From Firmicutes bacterium CAG:194 (GTDB lineage: Bacteria; Bacillota; Clostridia; Lachnospirales; Lachnospiraceae): DNA of 15,021 bases. Both the position numbers and the translations under genes were made by a program. This document shows, piece by piece, positions 6,950 through 14,971 of the stretch; position 1 is the stretch's first letter; every line of letters begins with the position of its first letter. The DNA lies in NCBI GenBank assembly GCA_000432915.1, contig HF995203.1:1-15021 (forward strand). Reading direction: 5' to 3'. The notes beneath the pieces were generated by a model. The model saw only the letters and a program-made list of their open reading frames with translations, had not been told where the DNA came from and did not search any database.

Positions 6950-8863
6950 CTACGCTGTCTTTCCTGTATACAACTGGTAGTATCTGCCCTTCTGCTCCAG
7001 GAGCTGCTCGTGGGTACCACGCTCGATGATGCGTCCCTGCTCCATGACCATGATGCAGTCTGCATTACGGACTGTAGAAAGTCTGTGCGCAATGACAAAG
7101 CTCGTTCTGCCTTTCATGAGGGCATCCATACCACGCTGCACCAGTACCTCCGTACGTGTATCGATAGAGGAAGTTGCCTCATCAAGGATCAGGGCAGGTG
7201 GATCTGCAACAGCCGCACGTGCGATCGCGATCAGCTGTCTCTGACCCTGACTTAAATTGGCCCCATCACCTGTCAGCACTGTGTCATAGCCATTTGGCAG
7301 TCTTCGGATGAAACCGTCTGCATTGGCAAGCTTTGCTGCTTTTTTACAGTCTTCATCTGTGGCATCCAGACGACCATAGCGGATGTTCTCCATTACCGTT
7401 CCGGTAAACAAGTGCGTATCCTGCAATACAATACCAAGACTTCGGCGAAGGTCTGCCTTTTTGATCTTGTTGACATTGATATCATCATAACGGATCTTAC
7501 CGTCCTGAATATCATAGAAACGATTGATCAGGTTCGTGATCGTTGTCTTACCAGCACCGGTACTGCCGACAAATGCCAGCTTCTGCCCCGGCTCTGCAAA
7601 CATCTTAATGTCATGCAGTACCATCTTGTCATCATTGTAACCAAAATCAACACCGTCAAAGGTTACCTTGCCTTCCAGTTTCTTATAGGTAACACTGCCA
7701 TCTGCCTGATGTGGATGCTTCCATGCCCACATGCCGGTTCTTTCCTTCGTTTCCGTAATATTGCCATCCGTATCTTCTTTAGCGCGGACAAGCTCTACAT
7801 AGCCGTCATCTGCTTCCGGCTCTGCTTCCATCAGGTTAAAGACACGCTCTGCACCGGCTGAAGCCATGATGATACTGCCAAGTTGCTGGCTGACCTGTGT
7901 CACAGGCTGTGTAAAGCCTTTGTTCAGACTCAGGAATGCAACCAATGTTCCGATCGTCAGCCCGGAAAATCCGTTCAGTGCCAGCACACCGCCGACGATC
8001 GCGCAGAGCACATAGCTGATATTACCGAGGTTGTTGTTGATCGGCATGATAATATTGGCAACAGCATTGGCATTTCTGGCACTGTCACAAAGCTGACGAT
8101 TCAGCTTTTCAAAGTCCTCCATGCTCTTTTCCTCATGACAGAATACTTTGACAACCTTCTGTCCTTCCATCATTTCTTCGATATAACCGTTGACCGCCCC
8201 CAGATCCTTCTGCTGCTGCATAAAGTATTTACCGGACAGGTTGCTCATCTTAGAAGTCACAAACATCATGACACCAACCATCAACAGAGAAACAAGTGTC
8301 AGGGGAATATCCAGCACGATCATACTGATCAGTGTCGATACCAGAGAGATCACGGAGTTGATCGTCTGCGGAATACTCTGGCTGATGAGCTGTCTGAGCG
8401 TATCCACATCATTCGTATAAACCGACATGATATCGCCGTGTGCATGGGTATCAAAATATTTGATAGGCAGCGATTCCATATGGGAAAACAACTGCACTCT
8501 GAGTCTTTTCATGGTTCCCTGGCTGACTGTTACCATGATCCTGTTATAAGCATAGGTTGAAATAATACCTGCTGCCAGCACCACGCCAAGCTTGATAAGC
8601 CGGTTTGCAAGCGGTGTGAAATCCGGATCAGCCTGCCCCATCAGAGGCATGATATACTGGTCGATCAAGGTCTGCATAAATAAGGTCATTGTCAAAATAC
8701 CAAGTGCCGATATGATAATACCGATCACCACGATCACACACGCTGCCTTATATTTTTCCATGACATAACGAAGTACTTTTCCAAGAGATTTCTTCGGATC
8801 TGCACTCTTTCCACCGTTTTTCGGTCCTCTCGGTCCCGGTCCGCGCATTGGTCCTCTTGCCAT
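6950..8863 (-). CDS. ABC exporter half-transporter, canonical-ATPase subunit (637 aa)
   Basis: This is a type IV ABC exporter subunit (multidrug/lipid exporter class). It has a Gly/Pro/Arg-rich cytoplasmic N-terminus, six membrane helices within ~40-330, an insertion-like linker (~350-395), then the nucleotide-binding domain. That domain has Walker A GSTGAGKT (433-440), Q-loop Gln481, a variant signature LSQGQ (537-541), Walker B ALILDE with catalytic Glu562, and H-loop His593. The start ATG overlaps the upstream partner's TAA by one base (TAATG) with GGAGG upstream, so the two are co-translated. The partner has the opposite pattern (degenerate Walker B, canonical VSGGQ), as in BmrCD/LmrCD/TM287-288 heterodimers. 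This subunit therefore supplies the Walker motifs of the active ATP site. The substrate is unknown; drugs or peptides are the usual cargo. Confidence 0.93.
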   Translation of the reverse strand: MARGPMRGPGPRGPKNGGKSADPKKSLGKVLRYVMEKYKAACVIVVIGIIISALGILTMTLFMQTLIDQYIMPLMGQADPDFTPLANRLIKLGVVLAAGIISTYAYNRIMVTVSQGTMKRLRVQLFSHMESLPIKYFDTHAHGDIMSVYTNDVDTLRQLISQSIPQTINSVISLVSTLISMIVLDIPLTLVSLLMVGVMMFVTSKMSNLSGKYFMQQQKDLGAVNGYIEEMMEGQKVVKVFCHEEKSMEDFEKLNRQLCDSARNANAVANIIMPINNNLGNISYVLCAIVGGVLALNGFSGLTIGTLVAFLSLNKGFTQPVTQVSQQLGSIIMASAGAERVFNLMEAEPEADDGYVELVRAKEDTDGNITETKERTGMWAWKHPHQADGSVTYKKLEGKVTFDGVDFGYNDDKMVLHDIKMFAEPGQKLAFVGSTGAGKTTITNLINRFYDIQDGKIRYDDINVNKIKKADLRRSLGIVLQDTHLFTGTVMENIRYGRLDATDEDCKKAAKLANADGFIRRLPNGYDTVLTGDGANLSQGQRQLIAIARAAVADPPALILDEATSSIDTRTEVLVQRGMDALMKGRTSFVIAHRLSTVRNADCIMVMEQGRIIERGTHEQLLEQKGRYYQLYTGKTA

Positions 8864-10623
8864 TATTCAAGACCTCCTTCCTGCATCTTCTGGTCAAAAT
8901 CTCCACCTGACTGCATTTGTACATTATAAATTTCCTGATAGATCTGGTTGTTTGCAAGCAACTCTTCATGCGGTGCAAAACCACTGACCCTGCCATCGTC
9001 CAGCACAAGGATACGATCTGCATCCTGTACACTGGAAATACGCTGTGAAATGATCAGCTTGGTCGTGCCCGGAATCTTTGTGGCAAATGCTGCCCGGATC
9101 TTTGCATCCGTTGCAGTATCTACCGCACTTGTGGAATCATCCAGGATCAGCACCTTCGGATCCTTTAACAGTGCTCTGGCAATACAAAGACGCTGTTTCT
9201 GTCCGCCGGATACGTTATTTCCGCCCTGCTCGATATGGGTATTGTATTTCTGCGGAAAACGCTCAATAAATTCATCCGCACAGGCAAGCTCGCAGACCTG
9301 TCTGCACTCTTCTTCCGTGGCGTCCTCCTTGCCCCAGCGCAGATTGTCGAGGATCGTACCGGAAAACAGGACATTTTTCTGCAGAACTACCGCTACTTTA
9401 TCACGCAGCACTTCCATATCATAGTTTCTGACATCGACGCCACCGACACAGATACTGCCTTCCGTCACATCATACAGACGGGAGATCAGATTGACAAAGC
9501 TGGATTTACCACAGCCCGTTCCGCCGATAATACCGATCGTTTCTCCCGCATGGATATGCAGATTGATATCCTTTAAGGTATCTTCCCCGGTTCCTGCTTT
9601 ATAAGAAAAGCTGACATGATTAAAATCAATACTGCCGTCCTTGACTTCCTTCAGCGGCTCCTGCGGATCTGTCAGATCTGCCTTTTCATTCAGTACTTCC
9701 ACGATTCGTTTTGCACTTGCTGTACTCATGGTTAACATAACAAATATCATAGATAACATCATCAGTGACATCATTATACTGAGCACATAGCTGAATAGTG
9801 ACATCAGATTTCCTGTTGTCAGATCTCCCGCCACGATAAGCTGTGCGCCGATCCAGGAAAGTCCAAGCATCGATGCAAAGATAACGGTCATCATGATCGG
9901 GGCGTTGAATACGATAATGCTTTCTGCCTTTACAAATAGTTTACATAATACTTCTGCTGCTTTTCCGAATTTCTGATTTTCAAAATCTTCTCTGACAAAT
10001 GCCTTTACAACTCGGATCGCTGTTACGTTTTCCTGCACGCTGGCATTTAAGTCATCGTATTTGGAAAAGACCTCCTGAAAAACAGGCATTGCATGCATCA
10101 TAATGTAGATAAGTGCTGCTGCCAGTACGCATAAGGCAACTAAAAAGATCAGGCTCAGCTTTACATTGATGATAAAGCACATGACCATGCTGCAGATCAG
10201 TGTCATAGGAGCTCTGACCGCAATACGCAGGATCATCTGATATGCATTCTGCATGTTTGTGACATCCGTCGTCATTCTCGTAACAAGACCTGCCGTGCTG
10301 AATTTATCAATATTGGAAAAGGAAAAGGTCTGTATGTTCCGATACATACTCTCCCGCAGATTGCAGGCAAATCCGGTAGATGCACTGGCTGCCTTCCTGC
10401 CCGCCTGAATACCGAAAAACAGGCTAAGGAGTGCGAGCACGATCATGATCACGCCGTACTGCAGCACCTTCTGCATATTGCCTGCCTGAATACCTTCATC
10501 TATGATCGCAGCCGTTACAAAAGGGATCAGAATTTCCATGATGACTTCCGCCGCTGCATAGATTGGTGTCAGTATGGAATCTTTTTTATAGGCACCGATC
10601 TGGTGAAATAGTGTTTTTATCAC
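8863..10623 (-). CDS. ABC exporter half-transporter, degenerate-ATPase subunit (586 aa)
   Basis: This is the first gene of the exporter operon. The start is GTG at 10623, with AGGAGG 9 bases upstream. It has six membrane helices within ~15-300, then the nucleotide-binding domain: Walker A GGTGCGKS (367-374), Gln415, canonical signature VSGGQ (471-475), Walker B VLILDD with Asp496 where Glu is expected, and Gln527 (IISQRIS) where the H-loop His is expected. These two substitutions mark the non-catalytic site of a heterodimeric exporter, so this subunit's Walker motifs bind ATP without efficient hydrolysis while its signature completes the active site of the 637-aa partner. The C-terminal tail is Gln/Gly-rich. 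Likely controlled by the divergent TetR-type regulator. Confidence 0.93.
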   Translation of the reverse strand: MIKTLFHQIGAYKKDSILTPIYAAAEVIMEILIPFVTAAIIDEGIQAGNMQKVLQYGVIMIVLALLSLFFGIQAGRKAASASTGFACNLRESMYRNIQTFSFSNIDKFSTAGLVTRMTTDVTNMQNAYQMILRIAVRAPMTLICSMVMCFIINVKLSLIFLVALCVLAAALIYIMMHAMPVFQEVFSKYDDLNASVQENVTAIRVVKAFVREDFENQKFGKAAEVLCKLFVKAESIIVFNAPIMMTVIFASMLGLSWIGAQLIVAGDLTTGNLMSLFSYVLSIMMSLMMLSMIFVMLTMSTASAKRIVEVLNEKADLTDPQEPLKEVKDGSIDFNHVSFSYKAGTGEDTLKDINLHIHAGETIGIIGGTGCGKSSFVNLISRLYDVTEGSICVGGVDVRNYDMEVLRDKVAVVLQKNVLFSGTILDNLRWGKEDATEEECRQVCELACADEFIERFPQKYNTHIEQGGNNVSGGQKQRLCIARALLKDPKVLILDDSTSAVDTATDAKIRAAFATKIPGTTKLIISQRISSVQDADRILVLDDGRVSGFAPHEELLANNQIYQEIYNVQMQSGGDFDQKMQEGGLE

Positions 10624-10658
10624 AGTGATTTTCCTCCTTATTTCATTCTTTTAAAAAC

Positions 10659-10687
10659 TTGACAGTTGCTATTGTAACTGATACAGT
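10659..10687 (+). promoter_or_regulatory. Candidate promoter for the TetR-family gene
   Basis: TTGACA (10659-10664), a 17-base spacer and TACAGT (10682-10687, four of six) point toward the regulator gene with a ~105-base leader. It overlaps the opposing exporter promoter. A closer alternative -10, TATAGT (10728-10733), lacks a good -35. Confidence 0.55.
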
Positions 10688-10699
10688 ATATTCATGCAA
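10671..10699 (-). promoter_or_regulatory. Candidate promoter of the ABC exporter operon
   Basis: On the minus strand, a -35 TTGCAT (10699-10694), a 17-base spacer and -10 TACAAT (10676-10671, five of six) give a start near 10664, about 40 bases before the GTG of the first exporter gene. Confidence 0.5.
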
Positions 10700-10731
10700 G
10701 TTGCATTTTGTATCATCCTTGAAACAGTATA
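10679..10731. promoter_or_regulatory. Operator candidates for the TetR-family regulator
   Basis: The 13-base palindrome ATGCAAGTTGCAT (10694-10706) covers the -35 of the exporter promoter. It is flanked by a near-perfect direct repeat, TGATACAGTATA (10679-10690) and TGAAACAGTATA (10720-10731). TGATACA (10679-10685) and TGTATCA (10709-10715) also form an inverted pair. Binding here would block both divergent promoters, the usual TetR logic. Which element is the true site is not decided by sequence. Confidence 0.45.
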
Positions 10732-10796
10732 GTTACACATTTTTATAAAATCAACCAAAAATTTTTAAATGAAACAAAAAAAGGAGATTTTGTATC

Positions 10797-11318
10797 ATGC
10801 ACGAACCGCGTAATGCAAAAGAACAGATTGAAAAGGCGTTTCTGGATCTTCTGGAAGAAAAACCGTATATGGATATTACGGTAACGGACATTGTCAAAAA
10901 AGCGGATGTTGCCCGTGTGACCTACTATCGGAATTTTGATTCCATTTCCGATATTATAGAAAGCATCACAGACCACATGGCAGATGAATTTGTAACGGAG
11001 CTTGCACCGATGCTTGATTATGGTGATGACCGGAGCCTGCGTGAATTCCTGTTTCACTTTTTTTATCATCTTTCCCGTAACAGTAAGACTATTTTTATTC
11101 CGCATTCGCAGAACAAAAATATCATCTTCTACCGCCTGCACGATAAGGTCCGTGCCATGGAAGAAGCAAATGATATGCACTCTGCGCCCGAAAAGTATAA
11201 CAGATCTGCGAAAATGGCTATTTTAAATGATGTCGGTCAGAAATGGGTTTTGGACGGTATGGAAGAAACTCCGGAAGAAATGATAGATTATATGATGAAA
11301 ATCCTGCGATCTTTCTGA
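10797..11318 (+). CDS. TetR/AcrR-family transcriptional regulator (173 aa)
   Basis: This is a probable repressor of the divergent ABC exporter. The start ATG has AAGGAGAT 9 bases upstream. Residues ~8-53 (AKEQIEKAFLDLL, ITVTDIVKKADVARVTYYRNF, SISDIIESI) form the TetR N-terminal helix-turn-helix, with the recognition-helix pattern ARVTYYRNF at ~39-47. The rest is an all-helical ligand/dimerisation domain of ordinary length, without recognisable ligand specificity. It is the only plus-strand protein gene in the window. The intergenic region holds both promoters and palindromes. Induction by an exported substrate is inferred from context. Confidence 0.9.
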   Translation: MHEPRNAKEQIEKAFLDLLEEKPYMDITVTDIVKKADVARVTYYRNFDSISDIIESITDHMADEFVTELAPMLDYGDDRSLREFLFHFFYHLSRNSKTIFIPHSQNKNIIFYRLHDKVRAMEEANDMHSAPEKYNRSAKMAILNDVGQKWVLDGMEETPEEMIDYMMKILRSF

Positions 11319-11330
11319 CCGCAGGATTTT
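11298..11330 (+). terminator. Intrinsic terminator of the TetR-family gene
   Basis: A perfect 11-bp stem AAAATCCTGCG (11298-11308) / CGCAGGATTTT (11320-11330) with an 11-base loop is followed by CTTTCC. The left arm lies inside the last codons of the gene, so the hairpin contains the stop codon. From the minus strand the same hairpin could also stop transcripts arriving from pdxT. Confidence 0.85.
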
Positions 11331-11426
11331 CTTTCCTGTGAAACACCTGTCTCACAACTCTGATCTTTTAAACCGGATCAGAAATACAGGGTACAAGTAT
11401 ATGGAAAAAAGAAGGATTTTTCTTTG

Positions 11427-12005
11427 TCAAGACAGTTTCTGCCCACACATCTGCAAAAAGTAAGCATGCACGCGGTTGTCCTCTGTTACCTCCGGATGGA
11501 AGGAAAGCCCGAGCTGGTTTTCATATCTGACTGCTACGATATTACCGTCTACACTGGACAGTACCTTTACTGTATCTTCTGCCTTTTCAATATAGGGGGC
11601 ACGGATAAAGGTAAACGGAAGCTGCTTCCCGATCTCTTCCACATCAGCGGTGCACTGAAAGCTGCCAAGCTGTCTGCCATAAGCATTCCGCTTTACAGTG
11701 ACCGGAAGCGTGCCAAAGTGCACGGTAGGATCATCCGCAATATGCTCTGCCAAAAGGATCAGTCCCGCACAGGTTGCCATAACGGGCAGTCCCGCTCTGA
11801 TCTTCTCCTGCAGAGGTACAAACAGTCCAAGCTCCCGTAAAAGCTTTCCCTGTACCGTGCTCTCTCCGCCGGGCAGCACCAGTCCGTCAAAATGCCGTTC
11901 CAGATCTTTTGCCTGTCTGATCTCAAATACATCTGCGCCGAGCGCCTGCAGCTTTTTTTCATGTTCGATAAAGGCGCCCTGCACTGCCAAAACTGCAATC
12001 GTCAT
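11427..12005 (-). CDS. pdxT: Pyridoxal 5'-phosphate synthase glutaminase subunit PdxT
   Basis: PdxT hydrolyses glutamine and channels ammonia to PdxS for de novo, DXP-independent PLP synthesis. The 192-aa length is typical. Visible features are the start MTIAVLAVQGAF, the PGGEST oxyanion-strand motif (45-50), nucleophile Cys79 in MATCAGLILLA, and His170 and Glu172 in LSFHPEVT, giving the complete class I glutaminase triad. The start has an AAAGGCGGTGA ribosome site and lies 14 bases after the pdxS stop, so the pair is one operon. I see no strong terminator immediately after it. Confidence 0.97.
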   Translation of the reverse strand: MTIAVLAVQGAFIEHEKKLQALGADVFEIRQAKDLERHFDGLVLPGGESTVQGKLLRELGLFVPLQEKIRAGLPVMATCAGLILLAEHIADDPTVHFGTLPVTVKRNAYGRQLGSFQCTADVEEIGKQLPFTFIRAPYIEKAEDTVKVLSSVDGNIVAVRYENQLGLSFHPEVTEDNRVHAYFLQMCGQKLS

Positions 12006-12019
12006 TCTTTCACCGCCTT

Positions 12020-12895
12020 TTATTTTCCACGTTCTGCCATTAACAGTTCGATTTCCTGCTCATTGATACCGACCATTGCTTCTCCGAGATCCTCGGAAAG
12101 CTCTGCCAGCATTTTGGCATCGTTAAAATTCGTCACTGCTTTGACGATCGCTGCAGCTCTCTTTTTCGGATCACCGGATTTGAAAATACCGGAACCGACA
12201 AAGACACCTTCCGCACCGAGCTGCATCATCAGTGCTGCATCTGCCGGTGTTGCCACGCCGCCTGCCGCGAAATTAACAACAGGTAACTTTCCGTTTTCAT
12301 GCACATAAGCAACCAGCTCATACGGAACCTGCAGCTCTTTTGCTGCCTGGAACAGTTCATCCTCCCGCATGGAAGTCAGCCTTGCGATCTCCTGGTTCAT
12401 TTTACGCATATGACGGACTGCCTGTACCACATCACCTGTACCGGGCTCGCCCTTTGTACGGATCATGGAAGCCCCTTCATTGATTCTGCGGAGTGCTTCT
12501 CCCAGATCCTTTGCACCGCATACAAACGGTACTTTGAACTTTGTCTTGTCAATATGGTACACATCATCCGCCGGTGAAAGCACTTCACTTTCATCGATAT
12601 AATCAATCTCGATCGCCTCTAAGATCTGTGCCTCCGCAAAATGTCCGATCCTGCATTTTGCCATGACCGGAATGGAAACCGCTTCCTGGATCCCCTTGAT
12701 CATCTTCGGATCACTCATACGGGAAACGCCGCCCGCTGCACGGATATCTGCCGGTATCCGCTCCAGTGCCATAACCGCACAGGCACCTGCTTCTTCCGCA
12801 ATCCTTGCCTGCTCCGGTGTCGTTACGTCCATAATGACACCACCCTTTAACATCTGTGCAAGTTGTTTATTTAATGCATATCTGTCCTGACTCAT
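12020..12895 (-). CDS. pdxS: Pyridoxal 5'-phosphate synthase lyase subunit PdxS
   Basis: PdxS condenses ribose 5-phosphate, glyceraldehyde 3-phosphate and PdxT-supplied ammonia into PLP as a dodecameric TIM barrel. The 291-aa length is normal. Key residues are Asp23 in GGVIMDV, Lys80 in VMAKCRIGH (the first covalent imine lysine) and Lys148 in IRTKGEPGTGDVV (the second lysine, in the phosphate loop). FAAGGVATPADAALMMQLG follows. The ATG has AAGGAG 8 bases upstream. It is the first gene of the pdxST operon, behind the inverted-repeat promoter at 13012-13061. No MocR-type pdxR gene is adjacent in this window. Confidence 0.97.
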   Translation of the reverse strand: MSQDRYALNKQLAQMLKGGVIMDVTTPEQARIAEEAGACAVMALERIPADIRAAGGVSRMSDPKMIKGIQEAVSIPVMAKCRIGHFAEAQILEAIEIDYIDESEVLSPADDVYHIDKTKFKVPFVCGAKDLGEALRRINEGASMIRTKGEPGTGDVVQAVRHMRKMNQEIARLTSMREDELFQAAKELQVPYELVAYVHENGKLPVVNFAAGGVATPADAALMMQLGAEGVFVGSGIFKSGDPKKRAAAIVKAVTNFNDAKMLAELSEDLGEAMVGINEQEIELLMAERGK

Positions 12896-13011
12896 ATTCT
12901 ATTCTCCTTTTCCTGTTATCGACAAGGCAGTATGATCCTGCCATGTCTGCTTTTTGTCCGTTTTCCATTAAGATGTCAGCTAACGATCTCTTGTGACAAA
13001 TCATATAGAAA

Positions 13012-13061
13012 AAGTGGTATGGTTAAAAGTGCCAATTTGCGCTTATTATACCATACCACTT
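13012..13061 (-). promoter_or_regulatory. pdxST promoter framed by an 11-bp inverted repeat
   Basis: AAGTGGTATGG (13012-13022) and CCATACCACTT (13051-13061) are perfect inverted arms 28 bases apart. A perfect minus-strand -10 TATAAT (13050-13045) abuts the right arm, while the -35 position (13073-13068, GGAATA) matches only two of six bases. A strong -10, weak -35 and flanking repeat suit activator control, as with the MocR-family PLP sensor PdxR. The identity of the factor is inference. The transcript leader would be about 140 bases. Confidence 0.55.
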
Positions 13062-13115
13062 ATATAGTATTCCTTATTATATGTTCCATCAGACCGGCAA
13101 ATCCCATCGTTCTGC

Positions 13116-13991
13116 TTATACTGTTTCCGATGTCCTGTCTTTCCTGCGGTTCAGTAAAAACATGATGATCGATGCTCCGATAATGATCACATAGCCGATC
13201 ACACTAAACACCGTCGGCATCTCATGCAGAATGAAAATACCAAGGAGCGAAGAAAAGACGATCTGCATATAGTCAAAGACAGATATTTCCTTTGCAGGGG
13301 CGTGTGTATACGCTGCTGTAATGGAAAACTGTCCGCCCGCTGCTGCAATCCCTGCCAGCATCAGACACAGAAACTGCTGCATGCTCATCGGTTTATAGGC
13401 AAAAACCAGATACGGTGCTGTCACCAGCACGGAAAACAACGAAAAAGCAAATACAATGATCGGTCCCTTTACACCATGACCGCCCAGTATCCTTACCATC
13501 GTATAGGCAATCCCTGCTCCAAGGCCGCCCAGCAGACCGATCAGCGCCGGGATCGTTACCATGGAATCAAAGCCCGGCCGCAGGATAAACAAAGCCCCGA
13601 TAAATGCCAGCAGAACGCAGACTGCCTGATACGGTGCCACCTTCTCCTTCAGCAGAAAATAAGAGGCAATAATGGCAAAAAACGGCGACATCTTGTTCAG
13701 CATGTTAGCATCCGCTATATGCAGATGGTCGATAGCATAAAAGTTACAGATCAGCCCTGCTGTTCCGCAGAAAACACGCAAGAATAAATAAATCCAGTCC
13801 TCGCGCGGTACCTTCAGTAAAATATGATCTTTCCATAAAATACCGCCCGCAAACAAAAGCGCGACAAAGTTTCTGAAGAATGCCTTCTGCATAGGCGGCA
13901 GATCACCGGACAGCCTGACGAACAAGCTCATCATTGCAAAGCAGAATGCTGCCAGTGTAATATAAAATATACCTTTATTTCTTTCCTTCAT
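13116..13991 (-). CDS. EamA-family (drug/metabolite transporter superfamily) permease
   Basis: A 291-aa integral membrane protein with about ten hydrophobic helices arranged as two EamA repeats (roughly 5-140 and 148-280). LVRVF-like and LLKEKVAPYQ in the first half and LGIFILHEMPT in the second are the usual EamA end-of-repeat glutamate motifs. The positively charged C-terminus (LLNRRKDRT) fits a cytoplasmic tail. Substrate unknown; family members export amino acids, nucleosides or other metabolites. I place the start at the ATG 13991, which overlaps the TAA of the methyltransferase gene (TAATG). A TTG at 13997, closer to the AAAGGA site, would add two residues. Coupled to the upstream methyltransferase gene, but the functions are not obviously linked. 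Confidence 0.9.
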   Translation of the reverse strand: MKERNKGIFYITLAAFCFAMMSLFVRLSGDLPPMQKAFFRNFVALLFAGGILWKDHILLKVPREDWIYLFLRVFCGTAGLICNFYAIDHLHIADANMLNKMSPFFAIIASYFLLKEKVAPYQAVCVLLAFIGALFILRPGFDSMVTIPALIGLLGGLGAGIAYTMVRILGGHGVKGPIIVFAFSLFSVLVTAPYLVFAYKPMSMQQFLCLMLAGIAAAGGQFSITAAYTHAPAKEISVFDYMQIVFSSLLGIFILHEMPTVFSVIGYVIIIGASIIMFLLNRRKDRTSETV

Positions 13992-14860
13992 TAACAATCC
14001 AGTCCTTTATAACTTGTCTGATATCCATGATTTTCTTCCGGACGCAGTGCCCAGAAAGCAACTGCACTCGCCGCAGCTACATTTAAGGAATCCACGCCAT
14101 GCTGCATGGGGATCCGCACAGTATAATCACATGCTGCGATCGTCCTATCCAGCAGTCCTTCTCCCTCTGTACCAAGCACAACCGCCAGTTTTTCTTCTCT
14201 GCGCAGTGCTTCCTCTTCTATACTGATCGAATCGTCTGAAAGAGCAAGTGCTGCTGTCCGAAAACCAAGTGTATGCAGCTTTTCTACACCGGTGCTTTCC
14301 CAGTCTGCATCTGCAAATGTCCATGGAACCTGAAATACCGTTCCCATACTGACACGGATCGCCCGCCGGTACAAAGGATTAGAACATGCCCTTGTCAGAA
14401 GCACTGCGTCCATGCCAAGTGCCGCTGCAGAGCGGAAGATCGCGCCTACATTGGTCGGGTTCACGACATTTTCCAAAACAGCTATCCGCTTTGCTCCCCT
14501 GCAGACCTCTTCCATGGATGGAAGCGGCTTTCTGTACATGGCACAAAGCATTCCTCTGGTTAACATAAATCCCGTCAGCTGTGTTAAAACATCAAACTCG
14601 GCTGTATAGATCGGGATATCCATTCCTTCCCGTTCTTCTAAAAGTTCTCTTGTTTCATGATTACTCTCGGCTAATCGGTTCTCCACCAGAAAACTGACAG
14701 GCTGATAGCCAGCCTGAAGTGCCCGCCGTATCACCTTCGGACTTTCTGCAATGAACATTCCCTTTTCAGGCTCTGCCCTGTTTAAAAGCTGCCCTTCCGA
14801 TATTCTGGCATATACATCAAGTGCCGGATCCTGAAAATCCGTTATATCAATCAGTCGCAT
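13991..14860 (-). CDS. TrmH/SpoU-family RNA 2'-O-methyltransferase
   Basis: A SPOUT-class methyltransferase that probably 2'-O-methylates a ribose in rRNA or tRNA using S-adenosylmethionine. The 289-aa protein has an N-terminal substrate-binding part (1-~110, with AESPKVIRRAL) followed by the knotted catalytic domain. Motif 1 is NPTNVGAIFRSAAALGMDAV (134-153, with the catalytic-type Asn and Arg), motif 2 is VVLGTEGEGL (227-236), and motif 3 is IPMQHGVDSLNVAAASAVAFW (from 250). The two-domain architecture is like RlmB/TsnR types, but the target nucleotide cannot be assigned. The start ATG has GGAAGG upstream. A hairpin at 14882-14911 separates it from the previous gene. Confidence 0.93.
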   Translation of the reverse strand: MRLIDITDFQDPALDVYARISEGQLLNRAEPEKGMFIAESPKVIRRALQAGYQPVSFLVENRLAESNHETRELLEEREGMDIPIYTAEFDVLTQLTGFMLTRGMLCAMYRKPLPSMEEVCRGAKRIAVLENVVNPTNVGAIFRSAAALGMDAVLLTRACSNPLYRRAIRVSMGTVFQVPWTFADADWESTGVEKLHTLGFRTAALALSDDSISIEEEALRREEKLAVVLGTEGEGLLDRTIAACDYTVRIPMQHGVDSLNVAAASAVAFWALRPEENHGYQTSYKGLDC

Positions 14861-14881
14861 TTCCTTCCTCGCAATACAATA

Positions 14882-14911
14882 AATAATCCCTGCCCGAAAG
14901 CAAGGATTATT
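14882..14911 (-). terminator. Hairpin terminator of the upstream partial gene
   Basis: On the minus strand AATAATCC pairs with GGATTATT, a G·U pair follows, then TGC/GCA, giving a continuous 12-bp stem with a 6-base loop and a TTTATTG tail. It lies about 60 bases after the stop of the partial gene at the window edge and 22 bases before the methyltransferase start. Confidence 0.65.
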
Positions 14912-14971
14912 GTATCAGCTTTGGCAATAAAATGCAAAATATACGTTTTATTTTCTATTGCTGATCCTTTT

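Noticed and set aside
7412..8560. Plus-strand open frames of 149 and 225 aa opposite the ABC gene
   Set aside because: They are low-complexity His/Cys/Arg-rich shadows of the exporter codons, with no ribosome sites or family resemblance. The same applies to plus-strand frames opposite pdxST, the EamA gene and the methyltransferase.
11349..11392. TCTGATC/GATCAGA hairpin (near 11360-11383) as the pdxT terminator
   Set aside because: It has a short stem without a T tract on the minus strand. The hairpin at 11298-11330 is a better stop for transcripts from either side.
12896..13115. Riboswitch or T-box in the pdxS leader
   Set aside because: I looked for an extended conserved structure, T-box motif or terminator before pdxS. 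Only a 5-bp GGCAG/CTGCC hairpin and the promoter repeat are visible.
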